In this document: piece by piece, positions 32,330 to 41,257 of the stretch | How positions within the stretch are numbered: the stretch's first letter is position 1 | Layout: each line of letters opens with the position of its first letter | Assembly: GCA_900549085.1 (NCBI GenBank) | Contig: URMO01000006.1 | Coordinates: 1 to 49,630, forward strand | Length of the DNA stretch: 49,630 nt | Direction of reading: 5' to 3' | DNA from: an uncultured Collinsella sp. | GTDB lineage: Bacteria; Actinomycetota; Coriobacteriia; Coriobacteriales; Coriobacteriaceae | Translations under genes and position numbers: made by a program | The notes under the pieces: model-generated | Database searches by the model: none | What the model saw: only the letters and a program-made list of their open reading frames with translations | What the model was told of the DNA's origin: nothing

Positions 32330-33007
32330 ATGTCGCTGCGCGGTGGAATCGGTCTGCCCGAGCTTCCCATAGAGGACGGGCAGGAGTTTAGGCTCGGCAT
32401 TATGGGTGGTACCTTTGACCCCATCCATTACGGTCACCTGGTGACCGCCGAGCAGGCACGTGAGTCCCTCGACTTGGACGCCGTGCTCTTTATGCCGGCG
32501 GGCTCGCCTGCCTTTAAACTCGACAAACCGGTGACGCCGGCCGAGGACCGTTATGCCATGACGGTCCTCGCGACCGCCGCGAACCCGGCCTTTTTGGCAA
32601 GCCGTTTCGAGATCGATCGTGCCGGTATCACCTACACAGCCGATACGCTGCGCGCCCTTCGCGAGTTTTACCCGCCTCAGGTAAAGCTTTACTTTATTAC
32701 GGGTGCCGATGCGATTATCGATATTGTGACCTGGCACAATGCTGATGAGATTGCCGAGCTGGCAACCTTTATTGCTGCGACGCGTCCCGGCTTTGACATC
32801 GATACGGCGCGAGCGCGGATTAAGGAATCGGGACTGCCATTCGACGTGCGCTATATTCAGATTCCGGCGCTGGCGATTAGCTCGACCAACATTCGCAAGC
32901 GGGTTGCTCGCGGCATGAGCGTGCGCTATCTTACGAGCGAGTCCGTGCTCGGCTATATCCGTAAACGCGGCCTGTATGCCGATCTTGGGCAAGACGATTT
33001 TGATTGA
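32330..33007 (+). CDS. nadD: Nicotinate-nucleotide adenylyltransferase
   Basis: 225 residues. GIMGGTFDPIHYGHL carries the HxGH-type nucleotidyltransferase site, and ISSTNIRKR is the second signature. It adenylates nicotinate mononucleotide to deamido-NAD in NAD synthesis. About 20 residues precede the usual start (MSLRGGIGLPELPIEDGQ). It lies 3 bases after obgE and is coupled to yqeK. Confidence 0.96.
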   Translation: MSLRGGIGLPELPIEDGQEFRLGIMGGTFDPIHYGHLVTAEQARESLDLDAVLFMPAGSPAFKLDKPVTPAEDRYAMTVLATAANPAFLASRFEIDRAGITYTADTLRALREFYPPQVKLYFITGADAIIDIVTWHNADEIAELATFIAATRPGFDIDTARARIKESGLPFDVRYIQIPALAISSTNIRKRVARGMSVRYLTSESVLGYIRKRGLYADLGQDDFD

Positions 33008-33019
33008 TGGGGGAGAACG

Positions 33020-33628
33020 TTGTCGGTAGAAGATCAGTTTGAGGGCGACGAGCGCGCGCTCTTGACGCGCATCCACGAGTTGCTCGATGTGCGCATGAAG
33101 GATAAGCGTAAGCGCTACGTGCATTCGCTCGGGGTTGCCGAGACTGCGTTGCACCTAGCCGAGGTGTACGGTGTCAACCGCTTTGATGCCGCTGCCGCTG
33201 GCCTGATCCATGACTGGGATAAAGTGCTCTCCGACGACGAGCTGGTCACGCGCGCTCTGCATTACGGCATTAAGATTGCCGGCTCTCCGTCTGCCGCGAC
33301 GCCGCTTTTGCATGGTCCGGTTGCCGCCTATGAGCTTCCGCAGCTTTTTCCCGAGCTGTCGCCGGCGGTCTTTCAGGCTGTCGACCGTCACACCGTGGGC
33401 GCTTGCGACATGACGCCGCTCGATATGGTGGTCTTTGTGGCCGATGCCATCGAACCCAACCGCCACGGCGATTATGCCCATGCGCTGCGCAAGATGGTGG
33501 GGAAGTCCTCACTCGATGAGTTGTTCTTCTCCTGTTTTGCGCAGGGTCTGGTCTATGTGATCCAGACCGGGCGTTATCTTTATCCCACGGCTATTACGAT
33601 TTACAACCATTACGCCCAGCTGCGCTAG
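33020..33628 (+). CDS. yqeK: HD-domain protein YqeK (putative diadenosine tetraphosphatase)
   Basis: 202 residues from TTG 33020 with GGGGGAG ahead. The HD metal site reads AAGLIHDWDK, with further conserved segments RKRYVHSLGVAETALHLAEVYG and LLHGPVAAYELP. YqeK-type enzymes split Ap4A symmetrically into two ADP, and the gene usually sits between nadD and rsfS as here. Metal ligands H and D are present. Confidence 0.9.
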   Translation: MSVEDQFEGDERALLTRIHELLDVRMKDKRKRYVHSLGVAETALHLAEVYGVNRFDAAAAGLIHDWDKVLSDDELVTRALHYGIKIAGSPSAATPLLHGPVAAYELPQLFPELSPAVFQAVDRHTVGACDMTPLDMVVFVADAIEPNRHGDYAHALRKMVGKSSLDELFFSCFAQGLVYVIQTGRYLYPTAITIYNHYAQLR

Positions 33629-33656
33629 CTCGGGTGTGTCTAGAAAGAGGTATTCC

Positions 33657-34112
33657 ATGGCCGACGAGACCATGACCGACGAGCAGATTCTTGAAGGTGT
33701 GGAGCACAAGAGCTTCATTGCCACGTCCGACCGCACTGCCGCCTCGCTGTCCGCGAGCGGTGTCGCCGCCGAGGATGTCGCCCGCGCCGCCGCGCAGGCC
33801 GCCTACGACAAGAAAGGTGAGGACATTCAGGTGCTCGACCTGACTGAGCTTTCCGATGTGTGTGACTACTTTGTCCTCGCTACCGGCATCAACAACCGCC
33901 AGGTTGATTCTATCGTCGACGAGATTGAGGAGAAGGTCGCCGAGGCTTGCGGCGAGCACCCGTTTTCCATCGAGGGCCGCGAGCAGAAGACCTGGATGCT
34001 CATGGACTACGGTTCGGTTGTCGTCCACGTCTTCACTCCCGAGGCGCGCGAGTTCTACCGTCTCGAGAAGCTCTGGGGCGACGCCCCCCAGCTTCCCCTT
34101 GACCTCCTCTAG
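33657..34112 (+). CDS. rsfS: Ribosomal silencing factor RsfS
   Basis: 151 residues from ATG 33657 (AAAGAGG 6 bases ahead). After an N-terminal extension of some 40 residues the core reads AYDKKGEDIQVLDLTELSDVCDYFVLATG, then WMLMDYGSVVVHVFTPEAREFYRLEKLWGDA, both diagnostic. It binds L14 on the 50S subunit and blocks subunit joining in starvation. Last gene before a strong terminator. Confidence 0.95.
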   Translation: MADETMTDEQILEGVEHKSFIATSDRTAASLSASGVAAEDVARAAAQAAYDKKGEDIQVLDLTELSDVCDYFVLATGINNRQVDSIVDEIEEKVAEACGEHPFSIEGREQKTWMLMDYGSVVVHVFTPEAREFYRLEKLWGDAPQLPLDLL

Positions 34113-34154
34113 TAGTTCATTTGGGACGGGCTTTTTAGCTAACCTTTACCGTTC

Positions 34155-34196
34155 GCCGGGCAGCTGCATCATTCGCAGCTGCCCGGCTTTCTTTTT
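34155..34196 (+). terminator. Strong intrinsic terminator after rsfS
   Basis: A perfect 13-bp stem GCCGGGCAGCTGC (34155-34167) / GCAGCTGCCCGGC (34175-34187) with a 7-base loop, followed by TTTCTTTTT. It closes the obgE-rsfS unit ahead of the convergent dinB. Confidence 0.92.
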
Positions 34197-34206
34197 GTCT
34201 AAGGGA

Positions 34207-35460
34207 CTAATCGTTGAAGCGGGATTGGCGGCCGAAGGAAAGGGCGCTGTCGCCGAATTTGTCTCGGACGGCGTCGATGACGAGCGAGAGGTCGCGACGG
34301 TCGCTGGATTGGGCTCCGCGGTCGTCGATTTCGCAGAACAGGTCGGTCTGGATGCCGCCCTGATGGTCGAAGTCGCTCATGCCGATGCCCGCCAGGCGCA
34401 CATGCATGCCTTCCTGCCAGATGTTGTCGAGCAGCTCGAGCGCCACCGCCACAAAGATGTTCTCATCGTCGGTCGGATGCGGCAGCCGGCGCTGTGCCGA
34501 GCGACCGCTTCCATACGAATACTTGAGTTTGAGCGTCACCGTGGCGCCCGTTAGTCCCTGACGGCGCAGGCGACGTCCGACCGACTCTCCCAGCAGCGCA
34601 ATCGCCGCCTCGATATCCCCACGCTCAGTCAAATCCTTCGCAAAGGTACGCTCATTGCTCACCGATTTAACTTCACGTTCGTCATCCAGGCTGGTGACCT
34701 CGGATACTTCGAGCCCCAAAGCGCGTTGACGCATGCGCTCGCCATTCACGCCAAAGATTGCAGCCAAGGTGGACTCTGGCGCGCGTGAAAGCTCGCCGAG
34801 CGTATAGATGCGCATGCGACGCAGTCGCTCCTCGGCCGAGCGCCCGATTCCGCTCATGGCAGATACCGGCAGTGCAGCCAAAAACCGCTGTTCCGTACCG
34901 GGGCGCACAATGGTCAGACCAAACGGCTTGTCGCGCTCACTTGCGATTTTGGCCACGGTCTTGTTGCACCCAACGCCGATGGAGCAGGTCACCCCTAGCG
35001 TCGCAACGCGGTCGCTTATACGCCGCGCTACCAGCAGTGGGTCCTCGGGCGCAAAACGACCCGGTGTGATATCGATAAAGGCCTCGTCGATGGAAACGCG
35101 CTCCACGCGCGGTGTCTCATCGGCGAGAATCGCCATGACCTGTGCGCTCACCTCACGGTAGCGATCGAAGTGTCCGTGCGTCCAAATGGCCTGCGGGCAC
35201 AGGCGCCGCGCCTCGGCCGAGGCCATGGCAGAATGCACGCCAAAGCGACGTGCCTCATACGAACACGTGGACACGACGCCGCGTGACTTGGCGTCTCCGC
35301 TCACGATGAGCGGCTTTCCGCGCCATTCGGGATGATCGAGCATCTCCACGCTCGCAAAAAATGCATCGAGGTCCATCAGGCCCACCGCTGGACCCGTCCA
35401 GGGCGGCGGCGTGACGCCCGCAGCATCCTCATAACCGTATGTATGTTCGCGTCTTTCCAT
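34207..35460 (-). CDS. dinB: DNA polymerase IV (Y-family)
   Basis: 417 residues. The palm motif MDLDAFFASVE begins near residue 29 after an extra N-terminus, and SIDEAFIDIT carries the second catalytic acidic pair. YEARRFGVHSAM, CSIGVGCNKTVAKIAS and MSGIGRSAEERL follow. GIQTDLF near the C-terminus resembles a sliding-clamp-binding QxxLF. It performs error-prone translesion synthesis. The start sits only six bases after a TATACT box, and the first codons contain an SOS-box-like sequence, so LexA-type control is possible. Confidence 0.94.
   Translation of the reverse strand: MERREHTYGYEDAAGVTPPPWTGPAVGLMDLDAFFASVEMLDHPEWRGKPLIVSGDAKSRGVVSTCSYEARRFGVHSAMASAEARRLCPQAIWTHGHFDRYREVSAQVMAILADETPRVERVSIDEAFIDITPGRFAPEDPLLVARRISDRVATLGVTCSIGVGCNKTVAKIASERDKPFGLTIVRPGTEQRFLAALPVSAMSGIGRSAEERLRRMRIYTLGELSRAPESTLAAIFGVNGERMRQRALGLEVSEVTSLDDEREVKSVSNERTFAKDLTERGDIEAAIALLGESVGRRLRRQGLTGATVTLKLKYSYGSGRSAQRRLPHPTDDENIFVAVALELLDNIWQEGMHVRLAGIGMSDFDHQGGIQTDLFCEIDDRGAQSSDRRDLSLVIDAVRDKFGDSALSFGRQSRFND
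35436..35449 (-). promoter_or_regulatory. SOS-box-like sequence in the first dinB codons
   Basis: CGAACATACATACG on the minus strand matches 11 of the 13 specified positions of the Bacillus-type LexA consensus CGAACRNRYGTTYG. It lies just downstream of the predicted transcription start of dinB. Confidence 0.35.
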
Positions 35461-35466
35461 GTCATG

Positions 35467-35472
35467 AGTATA
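35467..35472 (-). promoter_or_regulatory. -10 box of dinB
   Basis: TATACT on the minus strand, 6 bases before the ATG. A start site 6-7 bases downstream would coincide with the start codon and give a leaderless message. No Shine-Dalgarno is visible and the -35 is poor. Confidence 0.45.
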
Positions 35473-35599
35473 CCGCGCAGCTCATGTGGGGTGCGTGTAT
35501 GTGCTTGCAAATCGCGAATTCTTGTCTAAGATATGGATTTGCCCTCGACTACACCGAAGAAGTTGGTCTCACGGACTTCACCTGCCCGCGTCGATGGCG

Positions 35600-35605
35600 T
35601 ATTAT
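35600..35605 (+). promoter_or_regulatory. Possible -10 box of the rpsP operon
   Basis: TATTAT, with TTCACC 16 bp upstream. It lies 57 bases before the rpsP start, and a short GCAGC/GCTGC hairpin (35628-35642) lies in the leader. Confidence 0.35.
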
Positions 35606-35661
35606 GTTCAACTGTTTGTTTGTAGTTGCAGCCTAAAGCTGCTTGGTTGGAGGAGTTTCCT

Positions 35662-36003
35662 TTGGCAGTCAAGATTCGCCTTGCTCGTCACGGCGCTAAG
35701 AAGCGTCCGTACTACCGTGTCGTCGTCGCCGATTCCCGCGCCCCGCGTGACGGTCGTATCATCGAGGAGGTTGGCCGCTACAACCCGATGACCGCCCCCA
35801 AGACCATCAACCTCGACCTCGAGAAGATTGCTGACTGGCAGTCCAAGGGCGCTCAGCTCACCGACGCCGTCGCCGCTCTGGTCAAGGCCGCCAACGAGGG
35901 CGAGAAGACCGAGACCGTCGTCAAGAAGTCCAAGAAGCAGCTCGCCAAAGAGGCCGAGGCCGCTAAGGCTGCCGCTGAGGCCGCTGAGGGCGCCGAGGAG
36001 TAA
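35662..36003 (+). CDS. rpsP: 30S ribosomal protein S16
   Basis: 113 residues from TTG 35662, with GGAGGAG 6 bases ahead. An in-frame ATG at 35626 would add 12 unusual residues. AVKIRLARHGAKKRPYYRVVVADSR is the family start. A Lys/Ala/Glu-rich tail (KKQLAKEAEAAKAAAEAA) extends past the conserved fold. First gene of the operon rpsP-khpA-rimM-trmD-lepB. Confidence 0.97.
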   Translation: MAVKIRLARHGAKKRPYYRVVVADSRAPRDGRIIEEVGRYNPMTAPKTINLDLEKIADWQSKGAQLTDAVAALVKAANEGEKTETVVKKSKKQLAKEAEAAKAAAEAAEGAEE

Positions 36004-36006
36004 ATC

Positions 36007-36291
36007 GTGCCTGAGGTTGACGCTGCACAGCTCGAGGGTGAGGCAATGCTCTCAGATCGCATCGCCGATCTCGTCGAATATCTCGTTGTTCAGATCGTCG
36101 ACGACCCGGATTCCGTGAGCCTCGAGGTCATCGATGGCGACGACGCCTCCACGATTGAGGTTTCGGTTGCCGAGGATGACGTCGCTAAGGTCATCGGCCG
36201 TCGTGGCCGTACCATTAAGGCCATTCGCACGCTCGCCCGTGCACTGGCCGCTCGCCTCGACACCGCTGTCGAGGTAGAGGTTCTGGGCTAG
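36007..36291 (+). CDS. khpA: KH-domain RNA-binding protein KhpA
   Basis: 94 residues from GTG 36007, 3 bases after rpsP, with GAGGAG inside the rpsP end. It is a single KH domain with the loop GRRGRTIKAIRTL and the preceding VAEDDVAKVIG strand. KhpA with KhpB binds RNAs linked to cell division and elongation in Gram-positives. Its place after rpsP is the standard one. Confidence 0.93.
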   Translation: MPEVDAAQLEGEAMLSDRIADLVEYLVVQIVDDPDSVSLEVIDGDDASTIEVSVAEDDVAKVIGRRGRTIKAIRTLARALAARLDTAVEVEVLG

Positions 36292-36295
36292 GACC

Positions 36296-36817
36296 TTGAG
36301 GTCCCAGTACAAAAACATCGCCCGTGTGGTCAAGCCGCACGGAAGGAAGGGGGAGGTCCTCGCGCAGCCGCTGCGGGGGCTTCCTTCTGTATTGGAGCCG
36401 GGTATGCGTGTTGCCTTGACGCCGCCGGCGCTCAAGCGCGACCGTTTTTGCACGGTCGTGTCCGTCACCGATACGGGCGATGGCGATCTGGTCTCGTTTG
36501 AGGGCATAGACGACTTGACGGCCGCCGAGGGCATCACCGGATGCTATGTGCTGGCCAATCGTGACGACTTCGAGCTCGATTCGCTCGACGCCGCCTATAC
36601 CGACCTCATGGGTCGCGAGGTGGTCGACGAGCGCTTCGGTTTGCTCGGCACGATTGTCGAGATCATGTCGACGCCCGCCAACGATGTTTGGGTTGTCGAG
36701 GGCGATCGGTACGGCGAGGTGCTGATTCCCGTGGTCGAGCAGGTTGTGCTCGATCTTCCCGACACAGGAACAATTTCCGTCCACGTTATGGACGGCTTGA
36801 TCGATATGGACAAGTAG
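36296..36817 (+). CDS. rimM: Ribosome maturation factor RimM
   Basis: 173 residues. The start is TTG 36296 with a weak AGGA four bases ahead. No better start exists before the conserved IARVVKPHGRKGEV. The N-terminal barrel and the PRC-like C-terminal domain (LMGREVVDERFGLLGTIVEI, VLIPVVEQVVLDLP) are both present. It assists 30S head assembly through S19. Confidence 0.93.
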   Translation: MRSQYKNIARVVKPHGRKGEVLAQPLRGLPSVLEPGMRVALTPPALKRDRFCTVVSVTDTGDGDLVSFEGIDDLTAAEGITGCYVLANRDDFELDSLDAAYTDLMGREVVDERFGLLGTIVEIMSTPANDVWVVEGDRYGEVLIPVVEQVVLDLPDTGTISVHVMDGLIDMDK

Positions 36818-36827
36818 GGAGGACAGC

Positions 36828-37586
36828 ATGCTGATCGAGACCCTTTCGGTCTTTCCCGAGATGTTTGAGCCCGTCATGTCCACGTCGATTTTGGGCCGCG
36901 CCCGCAAGGCCGGCCTTTTTGATTTTAAGGCGTATAACCTGCGCGATTGGACGCACGACCGCCATCGCACCGTCGATGACGAGCCGTATGGCGGCGGGCA
37001 GGGCATGCTCATGAAGGTCGAGCCCATCGCCGAGGCCATCGAGGCCATCAGCTCCGAGGGTCCCAAGCCCACCGTGGTGTTCTTCACCCCCTGCGGCGAG
37101 CCCTTTACGCAGCATGTGGCCGAGCGCCTGCTCAAAAGCGAGCGCTTGCTGTTTGTGTGCAGCCGTTACGAGGGCGTCGATGAGCGCGCATATGCGTATG
37201 CCGATGAGCGTCTATCGATCGGCGACTACGTGCTCACGGGCGGCGAGCTGCCCGCTATGGTCGTAGCCGATGCCGTCGTACGGCTCATTCCCGGAGCCTT
37301 GGGCGACGAGATGAGCAACGTGGACGAGTCCTTCTCGACCGCTGAGGACGGTGGCCTGCTCGAGTACGCGCAGTACACCCGCCCCGCCGAGTTCAATGGC
37401 GAGGGCGTGCCGCCGGTGCTCGTAAGCGGCGACCACGCCAAGGTCGATGCCTGGCGTCGCAAAAACGCCATCGAGCGTACCTGTCGCTGGCGTCCCGATC
37501 TTATCGAGACGGCACGTCTTACGCCCAATGAGCGCGCGTACGCGCAGGAGATCCTGGACGCTTCGTTTTCGCAGAGCGAGGAGTGA
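36828..37586 (+). CDS. trmD: tRNA (guanine-N1)-methyltransferase
   Basis: 252 residues. IETLSVFPEMFEPV opens the protein. The SAM-binding trefoil knot includes YGGGQGMLMKVEP, RYEGVDERAYAYADERLSIGDYVLTGGELPAM and the C-terminal RPAEFNGEGVPPVLVSGDH. It methylates G37 of tRNAs to prevent +1 frameshifts. AGGGAGG precedes the ATG. Confidence 0.97.
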   Translation: MLIETLSVFPEMFEPVMSTSILGRARKAGLFDFKAYNLRDWTHDRHRTVDDEPYGGGQGMLMKVEPIAEAIEAISSEGPKPTVVFFTPCGEPFTQHVAERLLKSERLLFVCSRYEGVDERAYAYADERLSIGDYVLTGGELPAMVVADAVVRLIPGALGDEMSNVDESFSTAEDGGLLEYAQYTRPAEFNGEGVPPVLVSGDHAKVDAWRRKNAIERTCRWRPDLIETARLTPNERAYAQEILDASFSQSEE

Positions 37587-37588
37587 GA

Positions 37589-38152
37589 ATGGTTCCATCG
37601 CAGCATTCCGTGCTAAAGGGTGCGTTTGAGTGGGTCGTGGTTGTCGCAATCGCGCTGGTCGCCACCTTCTTGATTCGCTCGTTTGTGGTCGAACCCTTTG
37701 TGGTGCCTACCGGTTCCATGGAGTCCACGATCGAGATCGGAGACCAGATTCTGGCGCAGAAGGTGACGCTCGAACTCGGACAGCCCGTCAAGCAAGGCGA
37801 TATCGTGGTGTTCCACAACCCCGATGCCACGTCCGAGCATGACGTGCTGGTAAAGCGCGTTATTGCCACGGCCGGCCAGACGGTCGACCTGCAGGACGGC
37901 AAGGTCGTCGTCGATGGCCAGGCGCTCGACGAGGACTATACGACCGGCATGAGCTGGCCGCTTTCGGTCCAAGCCCCCGGCGCTCAGGTGAGCTATCCCT
38001 ACACCGTCCCTGACGACTGTGTGTGGGTGATGGGCGACAACCGCGAGAACTCTGCTGACTCCCGCTACTTTGGCCCGGTCGACCGCTCCGACTTGATTGC
38101 CGTGGCGCTTGTGCGCTACTGGCCGCTCAACCGTATCGGCGCTATCGATTAA
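37589..38152 (+). CDS. lepB: Signal peptidase I
   Basis: 187 residues from ATG 37589 (GAGGAG in the trmD end). One N-terminal membrane helix is followed by the catalytic serine S43 in PTGSMEST and the general base K89 in LVKRVIA. GDNRENSADSR is box E. It cleaves signal peptides on the outer face of the membrane. It is the last gene of the rpsP operon. Confidence 0.96.
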   Translation: MVPSQHSVLKGAFEWVVVVAIALVATFLIRSFVVEPFVVPTGSMESTIEIGDQILAQKVTLELGQPVKQGDIVVFHNPDATSEHDVLVKRVIATAGQTVDLQDGKVVVDGQALDEDYTTGMSWPLSVQAPGAQVSYPYTVPDDCVWVMGDNRENSADSRYFGPVDRSDLIAVALVRYWPLNRIGAID

Positions 38153-38211
38153 AAACCGCTATAGTACAGTACCTAACCGTGTAATCGTTTCGACGAGGGG
38201 ATATAAGAGGC

Positions 38212-39123
38212 ATGAACGCTTCATCGCTTTCCTTCCAAGACATCATCCTGCGCCTCCAGCAGTACTGGGGCGAGCAGGGCTGCGTAATTATGCAGCCCTA
38301 TGACTCCGAGGTCGGTGCCGGTACCTTCCATACCGCGACCACGCTGCGCTCGCTCGGTCCCGCCGAGTGGCGCACCTGCTATGCGCAGCCCTGCCGCCGT
38401 CCCGCCGACGGCCGCTACGGCGAGAACCCCAACCGCATGCAGCACTACTATCAGTTCCAGGTGCTCATCAAGCCCTCGCCGGTCAACGCTCAGGAGCTCT
38501 ACCTGGGTTCGCTGGCCGCCATTGGCCTGGACCCCAATGACCATGACGTCCGCTTTGTTGAGGACGACTGGGAGAGCCCGACGCTCGGCGCCTGGGGCCT
38601 TGGCTGGGAGGTCTGGCTCAATGGCATGGAGGTCACGCAGTTTACGTACTTCCAGCAGGTGGGCGGCATCGAGGTCGACCCCGTGCCTGTCGAGATCACC
38701 TATGGCCTGGAGCGCATCGCCATGTACGCCCAGGGCGTCAACTCGGTCTACGACCTGGTGTGGAGCTACCTGCCCGACGGCACGCCCATGACCTACGGCG
38801 ACGTGTTCCTGGAGAACGAGCGCGAGTTCAGCGCTTATAACTTTGAGGTCGCCAACGTCGAGATGATGCGTCAGAAGTTTGACGACTACGAGGCCGAGTG
38901 CCACTCCTGCCTGGAGCGCAAGCTGCCGCTGCCGGCATATGACTGCGTCATGAAGTGCAGCCATGCCTTCAACCTGCTCGATGCCCGCGGTGCGCTGTCC
39001 GCAGTCGAGCGCGCCAACTACATCCTGCGCGTCCGCGCCGTCGCCAAGGCGTGCTGCGAGGCCTATATGGCCGAGGTCGCCGGAATCAACGAGAATGCCG
39101 ATCAGGAAGGCGAGGTGGCGTAA
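38212..39123 (+). CDS. glyQ: Glycyl-tRNA synthetase alpha subunit
   Basis: 303 residues. FQDIILRLQQYWGEQGCVIMQPYD and the class II segment YAQPCRRPADGRYGENPNR are diagnostic of the alpha subunit of the heterotetrameric enzyme, which binds ATP and glycine. No T-box-like leader is seen in the 59-bp upstream gap. glyS follows after 3 bases. Confidence 0.97.
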   Translation: MNASSLSFQDIILRLQQYWGEQGCVIMQPYDSEVGAGTFHTATTLRSLGPAEWRTCYAQPCRRPADGRYGENPNRMQHYYQFQVLIKPSPVNAQELYLGSLAAIGLDPNDHDVRFVEDDWESPTLGAWGLGWEVWLNGMEVTQFTYFQQVGGIEVDPVPVEITYGLERIAMYAQGVNSVYDLVWSYLPDGTPMTYGDVFLENEREFSAYNFEVANVEMMRQKFDDYEAECHSCLERKLPLPAYDCVMKCSHAFNLLDARGALSAVERANYILRVRAVAKACCEAYMAEVAGINENADQEGEVA

Positions 39124-39126
39124 GCC

Positions 39127-41223
39127 ATGGCAGACGCTAAGGATTTCCTGTTTGAGATCGGTACGGAGGAAATGCCCTCTGCACCGCTGAACAATGCCGT
39201 CAAGCAGCTTGGCACTATGATCGCCAAGGGTCTCGATGAGGCCGGTCTGGCCCACGGTGAGGTCCGCGTGATCTCGAGCCCGCGTCGCCTGGCTGCGCTC
39301 GTGGCTAACGTCGCCACCGCGACCGATGAGGTTCACGAGGTCAAGCGCGGTCCCGCGGCCAACATCGCCTTCGATGCCGACGGTAACGCCACCAAGGCCG
39401 CCCAGGGCTTCGCCCGCAAGTGCGGTGTGGCTGCCGAGGATCTGGTCCGTCGCGAGGACACCGACGGCCGTGAGTACGTATTTGCCGAGAAGAACATTCC
39501 CTCCGCACCGGCTACGCCGATTCTGACCGCTCTGTGCGAGAAGACTATTGCCGGCCTGCAGTGGCCCAACTATCGCTCCCAGCGCTGGGGCCACGAGCAC
39601 GCGACGTTCGTGCGTCCTGTCCGCTGGATCTGCTGCCTTTTGGGCGAGGATGTTGTGCCCGTGTCGTTTGCCGACGTGACGAGTGGCAACACCACGCGCG
39701 GTCATCGCGTACTTGGCCCTGGCGACCATGTGGTTGCCAGCCCCGCTGTTTACGAGCAGGTGCTCGAGGACGCCGGTGTGCTTTCTGCCGAGCGTCGTCG
39801 TGAGGCCATCCTCGCCGGTATCGCCGAGGTCGAGGCTGCCCGTCCCGGCTGCCATGTCGATACGCCCAAGAAGGTCTTTGAGGAGGTCATTAACCTCTGC
39901 GAGTGGCCGACGGTGCTCGTCGGTACCTTCGATGAGGAGTTTCTCAAGGTCCCGCACGAGATTATCTGCGAGTCCATGCTCACCAACCAGCGCTACTTCC
40001 CGATCTATGACGGCGAGGGCAAGCTCACGCGTGAGTTCGTGGTCGTTTCCAACAGCAAGCCCGAGAATGCCGAGCGCGTGATTGACGGCAACGAGCGCGT
40101 CGTGCGCGCCCGTCTGGACGACGCCAAGTTCTTCTACGAGGAGGACCTGAAGATCTCCCTCGACGAGTTCCGCGAGCGTCTGGCCAAGGTCGCCTTCCAG
40201 GAGAAGCTCGGTAGCGTGCTCGCCAAGTCCGAGCGCATTGAGCAACTCGCGCTTGCCATCGCTCGCGAGGCCCATCTGGGCGCCCACCTGGCCGCCGACG
40301 CTGCTCGCGCCGCGCACCTGTGCAAGGCCGACCTGGTGTCTAACGCCGTCGTCGAGTTCACGAGCCAGCAGGGCGTGATGGGCGGTTACTACGCCAGCGC
40401 GATGGGGGAGAACGACGAGGTCGCTCATGCTATTCGCGATCACTATCGTCCTCGCTTTGCCGGTGACGAGCTGCCCGAGGGCACCGCTGGCTGCATCGTG
40501 GCCTGTGCCGACAAGCTCGATACCATCGCCGGTATCTTTGCCATCGGCGAGCCCCCGACCGGCTCTTCGGACCCCTACGCGCTGCGTCGTGCCGCTATCG
40601 GCATCATCAACATCCTGCGCGACCGCCTGCCGATCGACCCCACGTCGCTCATCGACTTCGCCCTCGAGCTCTATAGCGAGCAGGGTATCGAGTTCGATGA
40701 CGCCGAGGTCGCCCAGCAGGTTCGTGACTTCTTCCACGGCCGCCTGGTGAGCATGGCCCGCGACGAGAAGATTCCGGCCGATACCGTCGCCGCCGTCTCC
40801 GCGGTGCACATCATCGCCCCGTCCGTCTTCTTCGCCCGCTGCGCCGCGCTCGACGAGGCCCGCAAGAACGACGCCGAGACCTTCGACAATCTGGCTACCG
40901 CCTATGCCCGCGCCGCGCACATCTCCAAGCCCGAGCTGGGTGCGGAGTACGACCGCAGCCTGATGGGCGAGGTCGAGCTCGCGCTCGCCGACGCCTCCGA
41001 GGCTGCTCAGACCGCTGTCGATGACGCCCTTGCTGCCGAGGATTACCCGGCCGCATTTGCCGCCCTTGCAGCTCTGCGTGCCCCCATCGACCGCTTCTTC
41101 GACGAGGTTATGGTCATGGACAAGGACGAGCAGCTCCGCGATAATCGCCTTAAGCTGCTCAACCGCTTCGAGGCCGTTTTCTCCGGCATCGCCAACATCG
41201 GTGAGCTTGCCCGCAAAAAGTAA
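39127..41223 (+). CDS. glyS: Glycyl-tRNA synthetase beta subunit
   Basis: 698 residues. FLFEIGTEEMPSAPLNNAVKQL is the family N-terminus, with KRGPAANIAFDADGNATKAAQGFARK, the HD-like core NAVVEFTSQQGVMGGYYA and a C-terminal anticodon-binding helical region. It binds tRNA-Gly for the alpha subunit. Confidence 0.97.
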   Translation: MADAKDFLFEIGTEEMPSAPLNNAVKQLGTMIAKGLDEAGLAHGEVRVISSPRRLAALVANVATATDEVHEVKRGPAANIAFDADGNATKAAQGFARKCGVAAEDLVRREDTDGREYVFAEKNIPSAPATPILTALCEKTIAGLQWPNYRSQRWGHEHATFVRPVRWICCLLGEDVVPVSFADVTSGNTTRGHRVLGPGDHVVASPAVYEQVLEDAGVLSAERRREAILAGIAEVEAARPGCHVDTPKKVFEEVINLCEWPTVLVGTFDEEFLKVPHEIICESMLTNQRYFPIYDGEGKLTREFVVVSNSKPENAERVIDGNERVVRARLDDAKFFYEEDLKISLDEFRERLAKVAFQEKLGSVLAKSERIEQLALAIAREAHLGAHLAADAARAAHLCKADLVSNAVVEFTSQQGVMGGYYASAMGENDEVAHAIRDHYRPRFAGDELPEGTAGCIVACADKLDTIAGIFAIGEPPTGSSDPYALRRAAIGIINILRDRLPIDPTSLIDFALELYSEQGIEFDDAEVAQQVRDFFHGRLVSMARDEKIPADTVAAVSAVHIIAPSVFFARCAALDEARKNDAETFDNLATAYARAAHISKPELGAEYDRSLMGEVELALADASEAAQTAVDDALAAEDYPAAFAALAALRAPIDRFFDEVMVMDKDEQLRDNRLKLLNRFEAVFSGIANIGELARKK

Positions 41224-41257
41224 GCCAGCCTGCGCGTAAGCGCAAAAGGAGCCCCGC

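Noticed and set aside
30842..33154. A 770-codon minus-strand frame opposite obgE-nadD
   Set aside because: GC-rich antisense shadow with low-complexity translation. obgE and nadD have clear family motifs.
38153..38211. A T-box riboswitch ahead of glyQ
   Set aside because: The gap is only 59 bp, too short for a T-box with specifier loop and terminator, and no T-box core is seen.
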